Source: Pseudomonas sp. R84 (lineage in GTDB: Bacteria; Pseudomonadota; Gammaproteobacteria; Pseudomonadales; Pseudomonadaceae). Taken from it: DNA of 64,000 nt. Below the pieces are notes generated by a model that was not told the origin of the DNA, ran no database searches, and worked only from the letters and a program-made list of their open reading frames with translations. Below are positions 7,558-17,791 of the stretch, one piece after another. Position 1 is the first letter of the stretch; the number at the start of each line of letters is the position of its first letter. Location of the stretch: NCBI RefSeq assembly GCF_009834515.1, contig NZ_CP019426.1, positions 1,787,501 to 1,851,500 of the forward strand, read 5' to 3'. Position numbers and translations under genes: made by a program.

Positions 7558-9120
7558 ATGCGCATCAAAGTCCACTGCCAGAACCGCATCGGCATCCTGC
7601 GCGACATTCTCAACCTGCTGGTGGCCTACGGCATCAACGTCGCGCGCGGTGAGGTCGGTGGCGAGCACGGCAATGCGATCTATCTGCATTGCCCGAACCT
7701 GATCAATATCCAGTTCCAGGCGCTTCGTCCAAAGTTCGAGGCGATCGCCGGGGTGTTTGGCGTCAAGCGGGTAGGGCTGATGCCCAGCGAACGACGGCAC
7801 ATGGAGTTGAATGCCTTGCTCGGCGCGCTGGAGTTTCCAGTGCTGTCGATCGACATGGGCGGATCGATCGTCGCTGCCAACCGCGCGGCCGCTCAGTTGC
7901 TCGGGGTGCGCGTCGATGAGGTGCCGGGTATTCCGCTGTCGCGTTACGCCGAAGATTTCGACTTGCCGGAACTGGTGCGCGCGAACAAATCGCGAATCAA
8001 CGGCATGCGGGTCAAGGTTAAGGGCGACATCTTTCTGGCTGACATCGCGCCACTGCAATCAGAGCATGACGACAGCGAGGCCATGGCCGGCGCCGTGCTG
8101 ACCTTGCACCGCGCCGACCGCGTAGGCGAGCGCATCTACAACGTGCGCAAGCAGGAGCTGCGTGGCTTCGACAGCATTTTCCAAAGTTCGAAAGTCATGG
8201 CCGCCGTGGTGCGTGAAGCGCGGCGTATGGCCCCGCTGGATGCGCCGCTATTGATTGAAGGCGAAACCGGCACCGGTAAGGAGTTGCTGGCGCGTGCCTG
8301 CCACCTCGCCAGTCCGCGCGGGCAGTCGCCGTTGATGGCGCTCAACTGCGCAGGCCTGCCTGAGTCGATGGCCGAGACCGAGCTGTTCGGTTATGGCCCG
8401 GGTGCATTCGAAGGCGCGCGCGCTGAGGGCAAGCTCGGTCTGTTGGAATTGACGGCGGGCGGCACATTGTTTCTCGACGGCGTCGGCGAAATGAGTCCGC
8501 GTCTTCAAGTGAAGTTACTGCGCTTTCTACAGGACGGTTGCTTCCGCCGGGTCGGCAGTGATGAGGAGGTTTATCTGGATGTGCGGGTGATCTGTGCCAC
8601 CCAGGTGGACTTGTCCGAGCTGTGCGCACGCGGCGAGTTTCGCCAGGATTTGTATCACCGCTTGAACGTGCTCTCCCTGCACATCCCGCCGCTGCGCGAA
8701 TGCCTCGACGGCTTGACCCCGCTGGTCGAACACTTTCTCGATCAGGCCAGTCGGCAGATCGGCTGTTCGCTGCCGAAACTGGCGCCGGCGGCGATGGATC
8801 GGCTCAGTCATTACCATTGGCCGGGTAACGTGCGGCAACTGGAGAACGTGCTGTTCCAGGCGGTTTCGCTGTGCGATGGCGGCACGGTGAAGGCAGAGCA
8901 TATTCGGCTGCCGGATTACGGCGTGCGTCAGCCGCTTGGCGATTTCTCGCTGGAAGGTGGCTTGGACGAAATTGTCGGGCGCTTTGAGAAAGCGGTGCTG
9001 GAGCGGTTGTATTCCGAGCATCCGAGCAGTCGGCAGTTGGGTAAGCGGCTGGGGGTATCGCATACGACGATTGCCAACAAACTGCGTGAATACGAAGTCG
9101 GCAAAGATCCTGAAGCTTAA
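7558..9120 (+). CDS. phhR: Aromatic amino acid-responsive regulator PhhR (TyrR family)
   Basis: The 520-residue protein has an N-terminal ACT-like ligand domain (about 1-75), a PAS domain (about 85-190), an AAA+ domain with Walker A GETGTGKE (235-242) and Walker B GGTLFLDG (301-308), and a C-terminal helix-turn-helix (GKRLGVSHTTIANKLREY). It resembles TyrR/PhhR, which senses Phe/Tyr and activates phenylalanine degradation. The sigma-54 contact loop GAFTGA reads GAFEGA (282-287), so it probably works at sigma-70 promoters, as reported for TyrR-type proteins. It is divergent from phhA. A REPIN lies in its upstream region. Confidence 0.94.
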   Translation: MRIKVHCQNRIGILRDILNLLVAYGINVARGEVGGEHGNAIYLHCPNLINIQFQALRPKFEAIAGVFGVKRVGLMPSERRHMELNALLGALEFPVLSIDMGGSIVAANRAAAQLLGVRVDEVPGIPLSRYAEDFDLPELVRANKSRINGMRVKVKGDIFLADIAPLQSEHDDSEAMAGAVLTLHRADRVGERIYNVRKQELRGFDSIFQSSKVMAAVVREARRMAPLDAPLLIEGETGTGKELLARACHLASPRGQSPLMALNCAGLPESMAETELFGYGPGAFEGARAEGKLGLLELTAGGTLFLDGVGEMSPRLQVKLLRFLQDGCFRRVGSDEEVYLDVRVICATQVDLSELCARGEFRQDLYHRLNVLSLHIPPLRECLDGLTPLVEHFLDQASRQIGCSLPKLAPAAMDRLSHYHWPGNVRQLENVLFQAVSLCDGGTVKAEHIRLPDYGVRQPLGDFSLEGGLDEIVGRFEKAVLERLYSEHPSSRQLGKRLGVSHTTIANKLREYEVGKDPEA

Positions 9121-9123
9121 GAG

Positions 9124-9202
9124 CAAAAGATCGCAGCCTTCGGCAGCTCCTACAGGAGTACGTATTTCAAATGTAGGAGCTGCGGCACGCTGCGATCTTT
9201 TG
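9124..9202. repeat. REPIN, imperfect copy of the GTAGGAGCTGCCGAAGG family
   Basis: Inverted arms at 9124-9154 and 9172-9202 match the REPIN at 4623 but in the outward-reversed order. The second arm carries CGGCACG where the first has the complement of CCGAAGG, so the hairpin has an internal mismatch. It lies just after the phhR stop codon, between phhR and the flagellar operon. Confidence 0.85.
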
Positions 9203-9319
9203 AGCCTTTGCCGCGAAGCGGCATAACACCGCCGGTTTTTCGACTTCGATACATTTCAGATTTCCCCTCGCCATCCCTCAAGTCCTTTGTTTACCGGGCC
9301 TTTGTGCGCCAGAAAAAAG

Positions 9320-9335
9320 TTGGTCTGCAAATTGC
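9320..9335 (+). promoter_or_regulatory. Sigma-54 promoter of flgFGHIJKL
   Basis: TTGGTCTGCAAATTGC has the invariant GG (9322-9323) and GC (9334-9335) twelve bases apart, followed by TT. It lies 58 bases before the flgF start. In P. aeruginosa the flgF operon depends on RpoN and FleR, which fits. Confidence 0.75.
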
Positions 9336-9392
9336 TTATGGCTCAGCAGTACAGCGGTGGGCGGCAAACGTCCGGCATGCAGAGGAAAGAGT

Positions 9393-10133
9393 GTGGACAA
9401 GTACCTTTATGTGGCAATGACCGGCGCCAGCCAGAATGCGCTGGCGCAAAAGGCGCATGCCAACAACCTGGCGAACATCTCCACCAACGGTTTTCAGCGC
9501 GACCTGGAGCAGGCGCGTTCGATGCCGGTGTTCGGTGACAGCTTTCCGGCGCGTGCGTTTGCCATGAGCGAACGGCCCGCCACCGACTTCACCCCGGGCT
9601 CGCTGGTGCAGACCGGTCGTGACCTGGACGTCGCGGTGACCGGCAACGGTTTCATTGCCGTGCAGAACCCTAACGGCGGCGAAAGCTACGTGCGCACCGG
9701 CAGCCTCAACGTCGACGCCCTCGGCGTTCTGCGCGCCGGCAACGGCATGCCGGTGATCGGCAACGGCGGCCCGATCGCCGTGCCGCCCGAGCAGCAGATC
9801 GAAGTCGGTGAAGACGGCACCATCAGTATTCGTGCGATGGGTGAGGGCCCGCGCGTCATGGCGGAAGTCGACCGGATCAAACTGGTCAACCCGGACATCA
9901 AGAACATGAACAAGGGCCTCGACGGCTCGATCTACACCAAGGACGGCCAGCCGGCGCAGGCCGATGCTAACGTCAAACTGGTGTCGGGTTTCCTTGAGTC
10001 GAGCAACGTCAACGCCGTCGAAGAGATGACCTCGGTGCTGGCCTTGGCCAAGCAGTTCGAGTTGCACGTCAAGATGATGAACACCGCCAAAGACGACGAC
10101 CAGGCCATGGCTCGGGTCTTGCAGATCAGCTAA
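9393..10133 (+). CDS. flgF: Flagellar proximal rod protein FlgF
   Basis: This 246-residue protein starts at GTG 9393, with GAGGAAAG just upstream; an ATG 12 codons earlier adds a non-conserved basic stretch. The N-terminus VDKYLYVAMTGASQNALAQ leads into the rod/hook motif NNLANISTNGFQRD, and the C-terminal helix contains SNVNAVEEMTSVL, where rod proteins pair their termini. FlgF forms part of the proximal rod in the periplasm and is exported by the flagellar type III apparatus without a signal peptide. It is the first gene of the flgF-L operon. Confidence 0.95.
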   Translation: MDKYLYVAMTGASQNALAQKAHANNLANISTNGFQRDLEQARSMPVFGDSFPARAFAMSERPATDFTPGSLVQTGRDLDVAVTGNGFIAVQNPNGGESYVRTGSLNVDALGVLRAGNGMPVIGNGGPIAVPPEQQIEVGEDGTISIRAMGEGPRVMAEVDRIKLVNPDIKNMNKGLDGSIYTKDGQPAQADANVKLVSGFLESSNVNAVEEMTSVLALAKQFELHVKMMNTAKDDDQAMARVLQIS

Positions 10134-10178
10134 TTATCAGAACGTCGCGCCGAAAAACAGGCGCACGAGGAGAATCGA

Positions 10179-10964
10179 ATGCTTCCGGCTCTATGGGTTG
10201 CCAAAACCGGTCTGTCCGCCCAGGACACCAACCTGACCACCATTTCCAACAACCTGGCGAACGTGTCGACCACGGGTTTCAAACGTGATCGCGCCGAGTT
10301 CCAGGACTTGCTCTATCAGATCAAACGCCAGCCAGGCGCCCAGTCGACCCAGGACAGCGAACTGCCGTCGGGTCTGCAACTGGGTACCGGTGTGCGCATC
10401 GTCGGCACCCAGAAAAACTTCACTGCCGGTAGCCTGCAAACCACCGAGCAGCCGCTGGACATGGCCATCGACGGTCGCGGTTTCTTCCAGATTCTGCAGC
10501 CGGACGGCACCACGTCCTACACCCGTGACGGTACCTTCCACCTCGATTCCAACGGCCAGATCGTTAACGCCAGCGGTTTCGCTCTGGAACCGGCCATCGT
10601 CATTCCGAACGATGCCCAGACCTTCACCGTCGGCCGTGACGGCACGGTGTCCATCACGGTTGCTGGCAACGCTGCGTCTCAGGTGATCGGCAATCTGCAA
10701 ACCGCCGACTTCATCAACCCGGCCGGTCTGCAAGCCGTGGGCAACAACCTGTTCCTGGAAACCGCCGCTTCCGGCGCGCCGCAAGTCGGCACCCCGGGTC
10801 TGGCCGGTTTCGGTACCACCCTGCAGAACACCCTGGAAACCTCCAACGTCAGCACTGTTGAAGAGATGGTCAACATGATCACCACTCAGCGCGCTTACGA
10901 GATGAACTCCAAGGTGATCTCCACCGCTGACCAGATGCTCTCGTTCGTAACGCAGAATCTGTAA
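10179..10964 (+). CDS. flgG: Flagellar distal rod protein FlgG
   Basis: The 261-residue protein shows the typical FlgG N-terminus (LPALWVAKTGLSAQDTNLTTISNNLANVSTTGF in the genome order; ISNNLANVSTTGFKRD is the rod signature) and C-terminus (SNVSTVEEMVNMITTQRAYEMNSKVI). It builds the distal rod that crosses the P and L rings and connects to the hook. Length is the standard 260-262. GAGGAGAAT precedes the ATG. It lies 45 bases after flgF. Confidence 0.96.
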   Translation: MLPALWVAKTGLSAQDTNLTTISNNLANVSTTGFKRDRAEFQDLLYQIKRQPGAQSTQDSELPSGLQLGTGVRIVGTQKNFTAGSLQTTEQPLDMAIDGRGFFQILQPDGTTSYTRDGTFHLDSNGQIVNASGFALEPAIVIPNDAQTFTVGRDGTVSITVAGNAASQVIGNLQTADFINPAGLQAVGNNLFLETAASGAPQVGTPGLAGFGTTLQNTLETSNVSTVEEMVNMITTQRAYEMNSKVISTADQMLSFVTQNL

Positions 10965-11016
10965 TCAAGTCTATGAGGCGGCCATGAGGTCGCCTGCAAC
11001 ACCGTGAGGTAGGGTC

Positions 11017-11712
11017 ATGAATCGCTTTGTATCTGTTCTGGCATTGAGTGGGGTCGTCTCGCTCGCGGGCTGCGTCGCCCCGACGCCCAAGCCCAATGAC
11101 CCTTACTACGCCCCGGTGTTGCCGCGCACGCCGCTGCCGGCTGCCGCCAATAACGGCTCGATCTATCAGGCCGGTTTCGAGCAGAACCTGTACAGCGACC
11201 GCAAGGCTTTCCGGGTCGGTGACATCATCACCATCACCCTGAACGAGCGCACGCAGGCGAGCAAGAACGCCAACTCGCAGATGGACAAGAACAGCGACAA
11301 CAAGGTCGGTCTGACCTCGTTGTTCGGTTCCAGCCTGACCACCAACAACCCGATCGGGGGCAACGACCTGAGTCTGAACGCCGGCTACAGTGCCGACCGC
11401 TCGACCAAGGGCGACGCCAAGTCCGGGCAGAGCAACAGCCTGACCGGTTCGATCACCGTGACCGTCGCTGACGTGCTGCCCAACGGCATCATCGCCGTGC
11501 GTGGCGAGAAGTGGCTGACGCTCAATACCGGTGACGAACTGGTGCGCATCGCCGGCCTGGTGCGTGCCGATGACATCGCCACGGACAACACCGTGTCGTC
11601 GACCCGGGTCGCCGATGCACGCATCACCTACTCGGGTACCGGCGCATTTGCCGATACGAGTCAGCCAGGCTGGTTCGACCGTTTCTTCCTCAGCCCGCTG
11701 TTCCCTTTCTAG
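11017..11712 (+). CDS. flgH: Flagellar L-ring lipoprotein FlgH
   Basis: The 231-residue precursor has a lipoprotein signal: a hydrophobic segment then LAGC, with the lipidated cysteine at residue 19. The mature protein forms the outer-membrane L ring that acts as a bushing for the rod. Conserved FlgH segments include [21 protein letters not shown] and [23 protein letters not shown]. It lies 52 bases after flgG and touches flgI directly. Confidence 0.96.
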   Translation: MNRFVSVLALSGVVSLAGCVAPTPKPNDPYYAPVLPRTPLPAAANNGSIYQAGFEQNLYSDRKAFRVGDIITITLNERTQASKNANSQMDKNSDNKVGLTSLFGSSLTTNNPIGGNDLSLNAGYSADRSTKGDAKSGQSNSLTGSITVTVADVLPNGIIAVRGEKWLTLNTGDELVRIAGLVRADDIATDNTVSSTRVADARITYSGTGAFADTSQPGWFDRFFLSPLFPF

Positions 11713-12828
11713 GTGGCTACGTTGAATCTGAAAAGCCTTATGGTGGCCGCGCTGTTGATGTCGGCGGCCTTCAATGCACAAGCCGAGCGGCTGAAAGATA
11801 TCGCCAGCATTTCCGGCGTGCGTTCCAACCAGTTGATCGGTTACGGCCTGGTGGTCGGGCTTAACGGCACCGGCGACCAGACGACGCAAACCCCGTTCAC
11901 CCTGCAGACCTTCAACAACATGCTCTCGCAGTTCGGCATCAAGGTGCCGCCGGGATCGGGCAACGTGCAGTTGAAGAACGTCGCGGCGGTGTCGATCAGT
12001 GCTGATTTGCCGGCGTTCGCCAAGCCAGGTCAGCAGGTCGACATCACGGTGTCCTCGATCGGTAACTCCAAGAGCCTGCGCGGCGGCACGCTGTTGCTGA
12101 CCCCGCTCAAGGGTATCGACGGCAACGTCTACGCGGTCGCTCAGGGCAACCTGGTGGTTGGCGGTTTCGACGCCGAAGGCCGTGACGGTTCGAAGATCAC
12201 CGTCAACGTTCCGTCAGCCGGTCGCATCCCCGGCGGTGCCTCTGTGGAGCGCTCGGTGCCGAGCGGTTTCAATCAAGGCAACAGCCTGACGCTGAACCTC
12301 AACCGTTCCGACTTCACCACCGCCAAACGCATCGTCGACAAGATCAACGACATGCTCGGCCCTGGCGTTGCGCAAGCCATCGACGGTGGTTCGATCCGCG
12401 TCACCGCACCGCTCGATCCAAGCCAGCGCGTCGACTACCTGTCGATCCTGGAAAACCTCGAAGTCGACCCGGGGCAGGCGGTGGCGAAAGTCATCATCAA
12501 CTCGCGTACCGGCACCATCGTCATCGGCCAGAACGTGAAAGTGTCGCCAGCCGCCGTGACCCACGGCAGCCTGACCGTGACCATCACCGAAGACCCGATC
12601 GTCAGCCAGCCGGGCCCGTTGTCCAACGGCCAGACCGCTGTCGTGCCGCGCTCGCGGGTGAATGCCGAGCAGGAAGCCAAGCCGATGTTCAAGTTCGGCC
12701 CTGGCACCACTCTCGACGAGATCGTCCGTGCGGTGAATCAGGTCGGCGCGGCACCGGGTGACTTGATGGCGATCCTCGAAGCCTTGAAGCAGGCCGGCGC
12801 GTTGCAAGCCGACCTGATCGTGATCTGA
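11713..12828 (+). CDS. flgI: Flagellar P-ring protein FlgI
   Basis: The protein is 371 residues if translation begins at the GTG directly after the flgH stop, close to the usual 369. An in-frame ATG nine codons later (11740) is an alternative; neither has a clear Shine-Dalgarno, so coupling to flgH is likely. An N-terminal signal peptide ends near AQA, and the mature part begins [13 protein letters not shown] as in other FlgI proteins. FlgI assembles into the P ring in the peptidoglycan layer. [17 protein letters not shown] and the C-terminal [15 protein letters not shown] are diagnostic. Confidence 0.95.
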   Translation: MATLNLKSLMVAALLMSAAFNAQAERLKDIASISGVRSNQLIGYGLVVGLNGTGDQTTQTPFTLQTFNNMLSQFGIKVPPGSGNVQLKNVAAVSISADLPAFAKPGQQVDITVSSIGNSKSLRGGTLLLTPLKGIDGNVYAVAQGNLVVGGFDAEGRDGSKITVNVPSAGRIPGGASVERSVPSGFNQGNSLTLNLNRSDFTTAKRIVDKINDMLGPGVAQAIDGGSIRVTAPLDPSQRVDYLSILENLEVDPGQAVAKVIINSRTGTIVIGQNVKVSPAAVTHGSLTVTITEDPIVSQPGPLSNGQTAVVPRSRVNAEQEAKPMFKFGPGTTLDEIVRAVNQVGAAPGDLMAILEALKQAGALQADLIVI

Positions 12829-12839
12829 GGCCGACCCTT

Positions 12840-14132
12840 ATGGACATGCGCAAAAGTGGTCTGGTCAGCAGCAGCGATTCGGGTTCCTACTCGGACCTTA
12901 ATCGCCTGAACCAACTCAAGGTCGGCGACAAGAACAGCGATGCGAACCTGCGCAAAGTGGCGCAGGAATTCGAATCGCTGTTCCTCGGCGAAATGCTTAA
13001 GTCGATGCGCTCGGCGACCAACGCCTTGGGTGAAGACAATCCGCTCAACACGCCAGCGGCCAAGCAGTATCAGGAAATGTACGACCAGCAATTGGCCGTT
13101 TCCATGTCCCGCGAGGGTGGTGGTATCGGTCTGGCCGACGTGCTGATGCGCCAGATGTCGAAGAACAAACCGCTGGCACCGGGTGAGGCTGCGGCCGCGT
13201 CCGCCGCCAAGCAGGAAGAGGCCAAGGCGAAAGCTGCGGCCGTGGTCACACCGGTTGCCGCTGGCACCGTTGCCACCAACGGCCCGTTGTCGCGACTCAA
13301 TGGCGAGCGTCCGTTGTGGGCATCGCGTTCGGTGAGCGCACCGAACACGCAGCTGGCTCATCGCAACGACATGGAATTGATCAATCAGCGTCGTCTGGCC
13401 TTGCCACCGAAACTGGCCGATCGTTTGCTCGCCGGGCTGGTACCGTCGGCGACGCCGGCAGCCGCCACGCAATTGCCGCAGCGCGCGGCCACAGCGGCCA
13501 CCACCGGCGCCGGCCCGCTGTACAACGGCGACTGGCTGGCGCGCGCCGAGGGCGAAAAGGCCTCTGGCGGGCAGATGCAGGTCTACGGTCGTGCCATGGC
13601 GCAGATTCCGCTGGCGCCGGCCAAGAAAGCCTTCAGTTCCGCCGACGAATTCGTCAACACCATGCTGCCGATGGCCAAGGAAGCGGCTGACCGTATCGGC
13701 GTCGATCCGCGTTATCTGGTGGCGCAAGCGGCGCTGGAAACCGGTTGGGGCAAGTCGGTCATGCGTGCCCAGGATGGCAGTAGCAGCCACAACCTGTTCG
13801 GCATCAAGGCGAGCAGCAACTGGAAGGGCGATTCGGCCCGCGCGATCACCAGCGAGTTCCGCGATGGCGCGATGGTCAAGGAGACGGCCGAGTTCCGTTC
13901 CTACGCCTCGTACAAGGACAGCTTCCACGATCTGGTGACTTTGCTGCAGAGCAATAATCGCTATCAAGATGTGCTGAAGTCTGCCGATAACCCAGAACAG
14001 TTTGTACGCGAGTTGCAAAAGGCCGGTTACGCCACCGACCCTAACTACGCAAGCAAGATTTCGCAGATAGCCAAGCAGATGAACAGTTTCCAAAACTACG
14101 CTGCGGCGGGTGTATCCACCACGCCTTTATAA
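12840..14132 (+). CDS. flgJ: Flagellar rod-capping peptidoglycan hydrolase FlgJ
   Basis: The 430-residue protein has two parts. Residues 1-110 are the rod-cap domain (VAQEFESLFLGEMLKSMR). Residues about 265-420 are a glucosaminidase-type muramidase domain (LVAQAALETGWGKS, with the likely catalytic Glu near residue 300, and HNLFGIKASSNW). A low-complexity Ala/Pro linker joins them. It opens the peptidoglycan for the growing rod. It is somewhat longer than the 400-residue P. aeruginosa protein, the extra length being in the linker. Confidence 0.95.
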   Translation: MDMRKSGLVSSSDSGSYSDLNRLNQLKVGDKNSDANLRKVAQEFESLFLGEMLKSMRSATNALGEDNPLNTPAAKQYQEMYDQQLAVSMSREGGGIGLADVLMRQMSKNKPLAPGEAAAASAAKQEEAKAKAAAVVTPVAAGTVATNGPLSRLNGERPLWASRSVSAPNTQLAHRNDMELINQRRLALPPKLADRLLAGLVPSATPAAATQLPQRAATAATTGAGPLYNGDWLARAEGEKASGGQMQVYGRAMAQIPLAPAKKAFSSADEFVNTMLPMAKEAADRIGVDPRYLVAQAALETGWGKSVMRAQDGSSSHNLFGIKASSNWKGDSARAITSEFRDGAMVKETAEFRSYASYKDSFHDLVTLLQSNNRYQDVLKSADNPEQFVRELQKAGYATDPNYASKISQIAKQMNSFQNYAAAGVSTTPL

Positions 14133-14156
14133 GGCACAAGGTATAAGGTCTGAACC

Positions 14157-16202
14157 ATGAGTTTGCTCAATATCGGGATGTCGGGACTGTCGGCCAGCCA
14201 GTCCTCTTTGGCTACGACAGGCAACAACATTGCCAACGTCGACACCGCCGGTTATTCACGTCAGCAAACCGTGCAGGGCACCAAATCCTCGCAGCAGTTC
14301 GGCACCGTGTTCATCGGTACGGGCACCACCCTGGCTGACGTGCGCCGGGTGTACAACTCGTACCTGGAAAGCCAACTGCACACCGCTACTTCGCTCGACA
14401 GTGAATCGGCTGCTTATCTGGCGCAGGCCACACCGCTGGACTCGATGCTGTCGGACACCAATACCGGCCTGACCGGCGTGCTGCAGAAATTCTTCACCAC
14501 CATGCAGGGCGTCTCGACGTCGGCGACCGATGACACCTCCCGTCAATCGGTGCTGACCGGTGCGCAGGCGCTGACCAGTCGCTTCAATACCATCGCCAAA
14601 CAGCTCAACGACCAGAACACCACCATCAATGGCAGCCTCGGCGACATGACGTCCCAGGTGAACAAGCTGGCCACGGCGATTGCCAACCTGAACCAGAAGA
14701 TCGGCGAGATCTCCACCAGCGGTGGTGCGCCGAACGACCTGCTCGACAGCCGTAACGAAGCGGTACGCCAGCTCTCCGAACTGACCGGTGCACAGGTCGT
14801 CGAGCGTGGCACCAGTTTCGACGTCTACGTCGGCAGCGGTCAGCCGCTGGTGATCGGCAACACCACCAACACGCTGAGCATGGTCGCGAGCAAAGACGAT
14901 CCGTCGCGCATGGCCATCCAGATGGATCGCGGTTCGAGCACCATCGACATCACCTCGGCGATGAGCGGTGGCGAAATCGGTGGTCTGCTGACCTATCGCA
15001 AAGAAGTCCTCGACCCGTCGCTCAACGAACTGGGGCGTGTGGCACTGGTGATCGCTGATCAGGTCAACAGTCAGCAAGCCCAGGGCATCGACAAGAACGG
15101 TGACTTCGGCGCGGCAATTTTCAACAACATCAACAGTGCCGCGCTGGTCAGTTCGCGCAGCATCGCGCAGTCGGGCAACAGCACCGGTTCGGGTAACCTC
15201 GATGTCACCATCAAGGACACCGGCAAGCTGACCACCAGCGATTATCAAGTGACGTTCACCAGCGCCACTGACTACACGGTCAAGCGCTCCGACGGCACCG
15301 ACCTGGGCGCCTTCAGCACCACAACCAATCCGCCGCCAGTGATCGACGGTTTCACCCTTGCACTCAAGGGTGGTGCGTTGAGCGCCGGTGACAGCTTCAA
15401 AATCACCCCGACCCGCAATGCGGCCGCGAGCATCCAGACGGTGCTTACCGATCCGAAGAAAATCGCTGCGGCCGGTCCGTTGACCGGTGTGGCCAGCGCC
15501 AACGGTCTGGGCACTTTCACCCAGCCGACGCTGACCAGCAAGATCGATATCTACAACCCGACTGCCCAGGCTGACATGCAGGCGGCGCTGAAGAATTCGA
15601 CGCCGGTGAAACTGGTGTTTGGTGCGGTTACCGGGGGCAGCCAGTCTTACACTTTCGTGGATGCCAAGGGCGGCCTCATCAGCAGCGGCACTATCGTTCC
15701 CGGTCAATCGAACGCGCTGGAACTTAAAGTCGGCATCGTCGATGCCAGCGGCAACCCGGTGCTGGACACCAGCGTCACGCCGAACGTACAGAAAACCTTC
15801 TCCGTACAGACCACCGTTGGCGGCACACCGAAGCCTGGCGAAACCTTCACCATGAACCTGACCGGTGCGGCGTCTTCGGACAACCGCAACGCGCAATCGC
15901 TGGTCGCCCTGCAAACTGCGCAGACCGTCGATACCGGTTCGGCGAGCAAGGGCATCAGCCTGACTGACGCCTACAACAAGCTGGTGACCAACGTCGGCAC
16001 CAAGACCGCCCAAGGCAAGTCCGACAGCGCCGCGACCTCGGCGATTCTCGATAACGCCAAAGGCGCGCGCGATTCGCTGTCCGGGGTCAACCTGGATGAG
16101 GAAACCGGCAACCTGGTCAAATATCAGCAGTACTACACAGCGTCTTCGCAGATCATCAAAGCTGCGCAGGAAACTTTCGCCACGCTGATCAACAGCCTTT
16201 AA
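14157..16202 (+). CDS. flgK: Hook-filament junction protein FlgK (HAP1)
   Basis: The 681-residue protein starts SLLNIGMSGLSASQSSLATTG and carries NNIANVDTAGYSRQQ, the axial-protein signature. Its C-terminus (SGVNLDEETGNLVKYQQYYTAS) is the typical FlgK end that pairs with the N-terminus. It forms the first junction ring between hook and filament. The central region (about residues 330-560) is long and probably surface exposed. It lies 24 bases after flgJ. Confidence 0.96.
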   Translation: MSLLNIGMSGLSASQSSLATTGNNIANVDTAGYSRQQTVQGTKSSQQFGTVFIGTGTTLADVRRVYNSYLESQLHTATSLDSESAAYLAQATPLDSMLSDTNTGLTGVLQKFFTTMQGVSTSATDDTSRQSVLTGAQALTSRFNTIAKQLNDQNTTINGSLGDMTSQVNKLATAIANLNQKIGEISTSGGAPNDLLDSRNEAVRQLSELTGAQVVERGTSFDVYVGSGQPLVIGNTTNTLSMVASKDDPSRMAIQMDRGSSTIDITSAMSGGEIGGLLTYRKEVLDPSLNELGRVALVIADQVNSQQAQGIDKNGDFGAAIFNNINSAALVSSRSIAQSGNSTGSGNLDVTIKDTGKLTTSDYQVTFTSATDYTVKRSDGTDLGAFSTTTNPPPVIDGFTLALKGGALSAGDSFKITPTRNAAASIQTVLTDPKKIAAAGPLTGVASANGLGTFTQPTLTSKIDIYNPTAQADMQAALKNSTPVKLVFGAVTGGSQSYTFVDAKGGLISSGTIVPGQSNALELKVGIVDASGNPVLDTSVTPNVQKTFSVQTTVGGTPKPGETFTMNLTGAASSDNRNAQSLVALQTAQTVDTGSASKGISLTDAYNKLVTNVGTKTAQGKSDSAATSAILDNAKGARDSLSGVNLDEETGNLVKYQQYYTASSQIIKAAQETFATLINSL

Positions 16203-16215
16203 GGAGTCGTAATTC

Positions 16216-17784
16216 ATGCGCATTTCCACCGCCCAGTATTACGGCACGCAAGCGTCGGACTATCAACGTAACTTCAACAAGGCTGTCGCCACCGCCAGTG
16301 AGGCGAGCAGCCTGCAGCGCATCACCAATGCGTCCGATGATCCGATCGGCGCCGGTCGTTTGCTGCAACTGGGCCAGCAGGCCGCGCTGCTGGATCAGTA
16401 CGGCACTAACGTCAACAGCGCCAAGAGTGCGTTGAACGTGCAGGAATCCACGCTGGATGCCATCACCACAGCGTTGGGTCGTGCCAAAGAGCTGGCCCTG
16501 GCCGCGAACAACGGCACCGCCACCGACAAGGACCGCCAGGCTTACGCCTCGGAACTGGGCGAGATCCAGCAACAAGTGCTGGGTCTGATGAACGCCAAGG
16601 ATGCCAACGGCAATTACCTGTTCTCCGGTTCGAAAACCGATACCGCGCCGTACTCGAAGAATGCCGACGGCACCTTCTCTTACAACGGTGACCAGACCAC
16701 GATCAATCTGGACATCGGCGATGGGATGACCGTTGGTACCAATACCACCGGTTGGGATGCGTTCCAGCAAACCATCAACACCGGTCGCACCAACACCCAG
16801 ATGACCGCTCCGGCGGTGGATGACGGTCGTGTAGTGCTGTCCAACGGTACCGTTGGCACCGCTGCAACCTACGATGCCAAGTTTACTGCCGGCCAGCCTT
16901 ACACCGTGGCTTTCGTCAGCAGCACCCAGCTGAAAATCACCGATGCCCTGGGCAACGACGTGACCGCTGAGGCGAGCCAGAACGGCTTGGTCAGCAACAG
17001 CAGCGGCGCCAACCAGACCGTCAGCTTCCGTGGCGTCGACATGAAGCTGAACATCAACCTGAAGGCCGGCGACACCAACCCGGATGCCGTGATTGCCGGG
17101 CACAGCTTCCAGCTGTCGACTTCGCCGGACTCGTTCACCACCACGCGCAACCCGGGCAACCCGTCGACGACCGTCATCACCGGTTCCAGCATCACCAACC
17201 AGGCGGCCTACACCGCAGCATTCCCGCAGGGTGGCGCGGTTCTCAAGTTCACCAGCGCGACGGCTTTCGATCTGTACGCGGCGCCGGTCACGGCTGACAG
17301 CAAGCCGGTATCGTCGGGCACTGTGGCCGGTGGTAACGCGACAGCAGCGGGTGTGACCTTCGCCTTGGGCGGCACGCCGGCGGCGGGCGATCAGTTCTCG
17401 ATCCAGCCGAACAATCACCAGACCCAGAACGTGCTCGACACCCTGGGCCAGATGATCACGGCGCTGAACACCCCAGTCGATGGTGATGCGGTCGCCAAGC
17501 AGAAGCTGCAGGGCGCCATGGAGGCGGGCCTGGGCAACCTCGACGCCGCAGCCAACCAGATTGGCACTTCCGTCACCACCATTGGTGCGCGCGGCCAGTC
17601 GCTGGACATGCAGACCATCACCAACTCGAGCCTGAGCACGGCGAACTCCACGACCCAAGGCTCGATCCGTGATTCGGATCCGGCCGAAGTCATGACTCGC
17701 CTGACCTTGCAGCAAACCATGCTGCAGGCCGCGCAACTGGCGTTCAGCAAGATCAGTCAGTTGGGTCTGTTCAACAAGATCTGA
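16216..17784 (+). CDS. flgL: Hook-filament junction protein FlgL (HAP3)
   Basis: This 522-residue flagellin-like protein has the conserved N-terminal coiled-coil (MRISTAQYYGTQASDYQRNF, RITNASDDPIGAGRLLQLGQQ) and a flagellin-like C-terminus (SDPAEVMTRLTLQQTMLQAAQLAFSKISQLGLF). The middle section (about residues 170-400) is larger than in the 439-residue P. aeruginosa protein. It forms the second junction layer under the filament. It is the last gene of the flgF operon; AAGGAG precedes the ATG. Confidence 0.95.
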   Translation: MRISTAQYYGTQASDYQRNFNKAVATASEASSLQRITNASDDPIGAGRLLQLGQQAALLDQYGTNVNSAKSALNVQESTLDAITTALGRAKELALAANNGTATDKDRQAYASELGEIQQQVLGLMNAKDANGNYLFSGSKTDTAPYSKNADGTFSYNGDQTTINLDIGDGMTVGTNTTGWDAFQQTINTGRTNTQMTAPAVDDGRVVLSNGTVGTAATYDAKFTAGQPYTVAFVSSTQLKITDALGNDVTAEASQNGLVSNSSGANQTVSFRGVDMKLNINLKAGDTNPDAVIAGHSFQLSTSPDSFTTTRNPGNPSTTVITGSSITNQAAYTAAFPQGGAVLKFTSATAFDLYAAPVTADSKPVSSGTVAGGNATAAGVTFALGGTPAAGDQFSIQPNNHQTQNVLDTLGQMITALNTPVDGDAVAKQKLQGAMEAGLGNLDAAANQIGTSVTTIGARGQSLDMQTITNSSLSTANSTTQGSIRDSDPAEVMTRLTLQQTMLQAAQLAFSKISQLGLFNKI

Positions 17785-17791
17785 CGGTTGG

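Noticed and set aside
14256..16229. 657-codon open frame on the minus strand across flgK
   Set aside because: Shadow of flgK: Val/Gly/Arg/His-rich product with no recognisable motifs, no ribosome-binding site.
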